Assembly: GCA_013205335.1 (NCBI GenBank)
Contig: JABMNB010000381.1
Span: 1 to 5,540, forward strand
Origin: Rhodospirillales bacterium
Lineage (GTDB): Bacteria; Pseudomonadota; Alphaproteobacteria; Reyranellales; Reyranellaceae
DNA length: 5,540 bases
Reading direction: 5' to 3'
In this document: positions 4,821 to 5,540 of the stretch, in pieces
Layout of the letters: every line of letters begins with the position of its first letter
Numbering within the stretch: position 1 is the stretch's first letter
Made by a program: the position numbers and the translations under genes
The notes under the pieces: generated by a model
Told to the model about the DNA's origin: nothing
Databases searched by the model: none
Seen by the model: the letters and a program-made list of their open reading frames with translations, nothing else

Positions 4821-5540
4821 TCAGGGCAGCGGCTCGCCCAGATTGCCCTCGCTGTTGATCAGCAGCACGCGCGAGGTCGGGCCGAGGCCCAGCGCCTTGA
4901 AGGCGTCCGCGTCGGTGCAGACCCGCATAAGGCCGGCGAGGCCGGCGCAGCCCGAGGGGCCGGAGATGATCGCGGGATCATTTCCCAAAGGATTCGCATA
5001 GAGCCGCCGGGCCGGCAGGACGGTGTCCTCCCCGATGGTCATGAACCAGTCGGCCGCCTTGCCGATGATCGGCCATGTCACGGGCGAGATCTCGCGGCAG
5101 GCGAGACCGCCCATCACCGTGTCGGCATTGCTGCTGGCCAGGGTCGGCTTGCCGGCGAGGTTGCTCTGGAACCAGCAATCCGCGCTTTCGGGCTCGACCA
5201 CGATCGAGACCGGCCGCTCGTCGCAGACCGCCCAGAGATAGCCGATCACCGCCGCCGCCAGTCCGCCGACGCCCGCTTGCACGAAGACATGGGTGGGAGC
5301 CTTACCCCATTGCTGGACCGCCGCCTCGTGGACCAGCACGCAATAGCCGCGCATGACACTGCGCGGCACCGAATCGTAGCCCTCCCACGACGTGTCGGAG
5401 ATGATCGTCCAGCCGTTGGTCTCGGCCTGGCGGCGGCACTCGGCGACCGCGGTGTCGTAGTCGCCGTCGACACGGATCACCTCGGCGCCGCGCGCCCGGA
5501 TCGCGGCTTCCTTCTCGGCGCTGGTGAACATCGGCAGGAA
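4821..5540 (-). CDS. dpaL: 2,3-Diaminopropionate ammonia-lyase (DpaL/YgeX-like), N-terminal part outside window
   Basis: This PLP enzyme of fold type II converts 2,3-diaminopropionate to pyruvate and ammonia in the cytoplasm. The frame is open to the right edge; 239 codons are visible, and the N-terminal part with the PLP lysine lies outside. The visible part follows E. coli YgeX closely: FLPMFTSAEKEAAIRARGAEV at the edge, ISDTSWEGYDSVP (visible residues about 47-59; YgeX has QDTAWEGYTKIP, whose Asp is probably the catalytic D189), QAGVGGLAAAVIGYLW (the glycine-rich PLP-phosphate loop), SIVVEPESADCW, MGGLACREISP, and NPLGNDPAIISGPSGCAGL. The ATG at 5531-5529 is internal, not the start. The protein ends soon after LLINSEGN with only GEPLP, whereas YgeX continues for about 20 residues after TEGD, so this C-terminus is short. 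It is probably transcribed with the creatininase-family gene downstream. Confidence 0.92.
   Translation of the reverse strand, partial: FLPMFTSAEKEAAIRARGAEVIRVDGDYDTAVAECRRQAETNGWTIISDTSWEGYDSVPRSVMRGYCVLVHEAAVQQWGKAPTHVFVQAGVGGLAAAVIGYLWAVCDERPVSIVVEPESADCWFQSNLAGKPTLASSNADTVMGGLACREISPVTWPIIGKAADWFMTIGEDTVLPARRLYANPLGNDPAIISGPSGCAGLAGLMRVCTDADAFKALGLGPTSRVLLINSEGNLGEPLP

Noticed and set aside
1..5540. A new defence or mobile gene system
   Set aside because: The genes fall in known metabolic, tRNA-modification and transport families; the EVE gene alone, in a housekeeping context, is not enough to propose a defence system.

Overview
The window is GC-rich, tightly packed bacterial DNA, most likely from an alphaproteobacterium. 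The main support is a housekeeping run tsaD ... gpsA ... EVE-domain gene on one strand, an order I recall from Rhizobiales/Rhodospirillales-type genomes. GTG starts, short gaps and a GC-rich palindromic intergenic repeat fit this. Genus cannot be fixed from the sequence; a Reyranella- or Bradyrhizobium-like relative is only a guess.

Left part (1-3784), all on the + strand. A 5'-truncated tsaD (tRNA t6A synthesis) is followed after 9 nt by a small 2-oxoglutarate/Fe(II)-oxygenase-like gene. That gene overlaps gpsA (glycerol-3-phosphate dehydrogenase) by 4 nt. An EVE-domain protein follows after 16 nt and a ten-helix EamA/DMT-family exporter or permease after 22 nt. The spacing suggests one transcription unit. 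The roles are unrelated (tRNA modification, oxygenation, phospholipid precursor supply, modified-base binding, transport), so this looks like a conserved housekeeping operon with passengers, not a pathway.

Middle (3785-4011). There is no gene here, only a composite palindromic element of about 168 bp (3808-3975) between two convergent genes. It consists of two inverted half-units, each with two hairpins and a 10-bp arm. The halves differ by compensatory changes that keep the stems paired, so structure appears to be under constraint. It resembles a BIME/REP-type mobile palindromic repeat. No transposase is present in the window.

Right part (4012-5540), on the - strand. A 3' portion of a PLP-dependent 2,3-diaminopropionate ammonia-lyase gene (DpaL/YgeX-like) enters from the right edge. 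It is followed after 65 nt by a creatininase-family metal-dependent amidohydrolase with a GTG start and a clear AGGAG ribosome-binding site. The pair suggests catabolism of a small nitrogen-rich compound. The substrate is not determined by what is visible.

No RNA gene, CRISPR array, insertion sequence, phage gene or defence system was found. The most unusual items are the covarying palindromic element, the lyase-amidohydrolase pair, and the oxygenase inserted between tsaD and gpsA.
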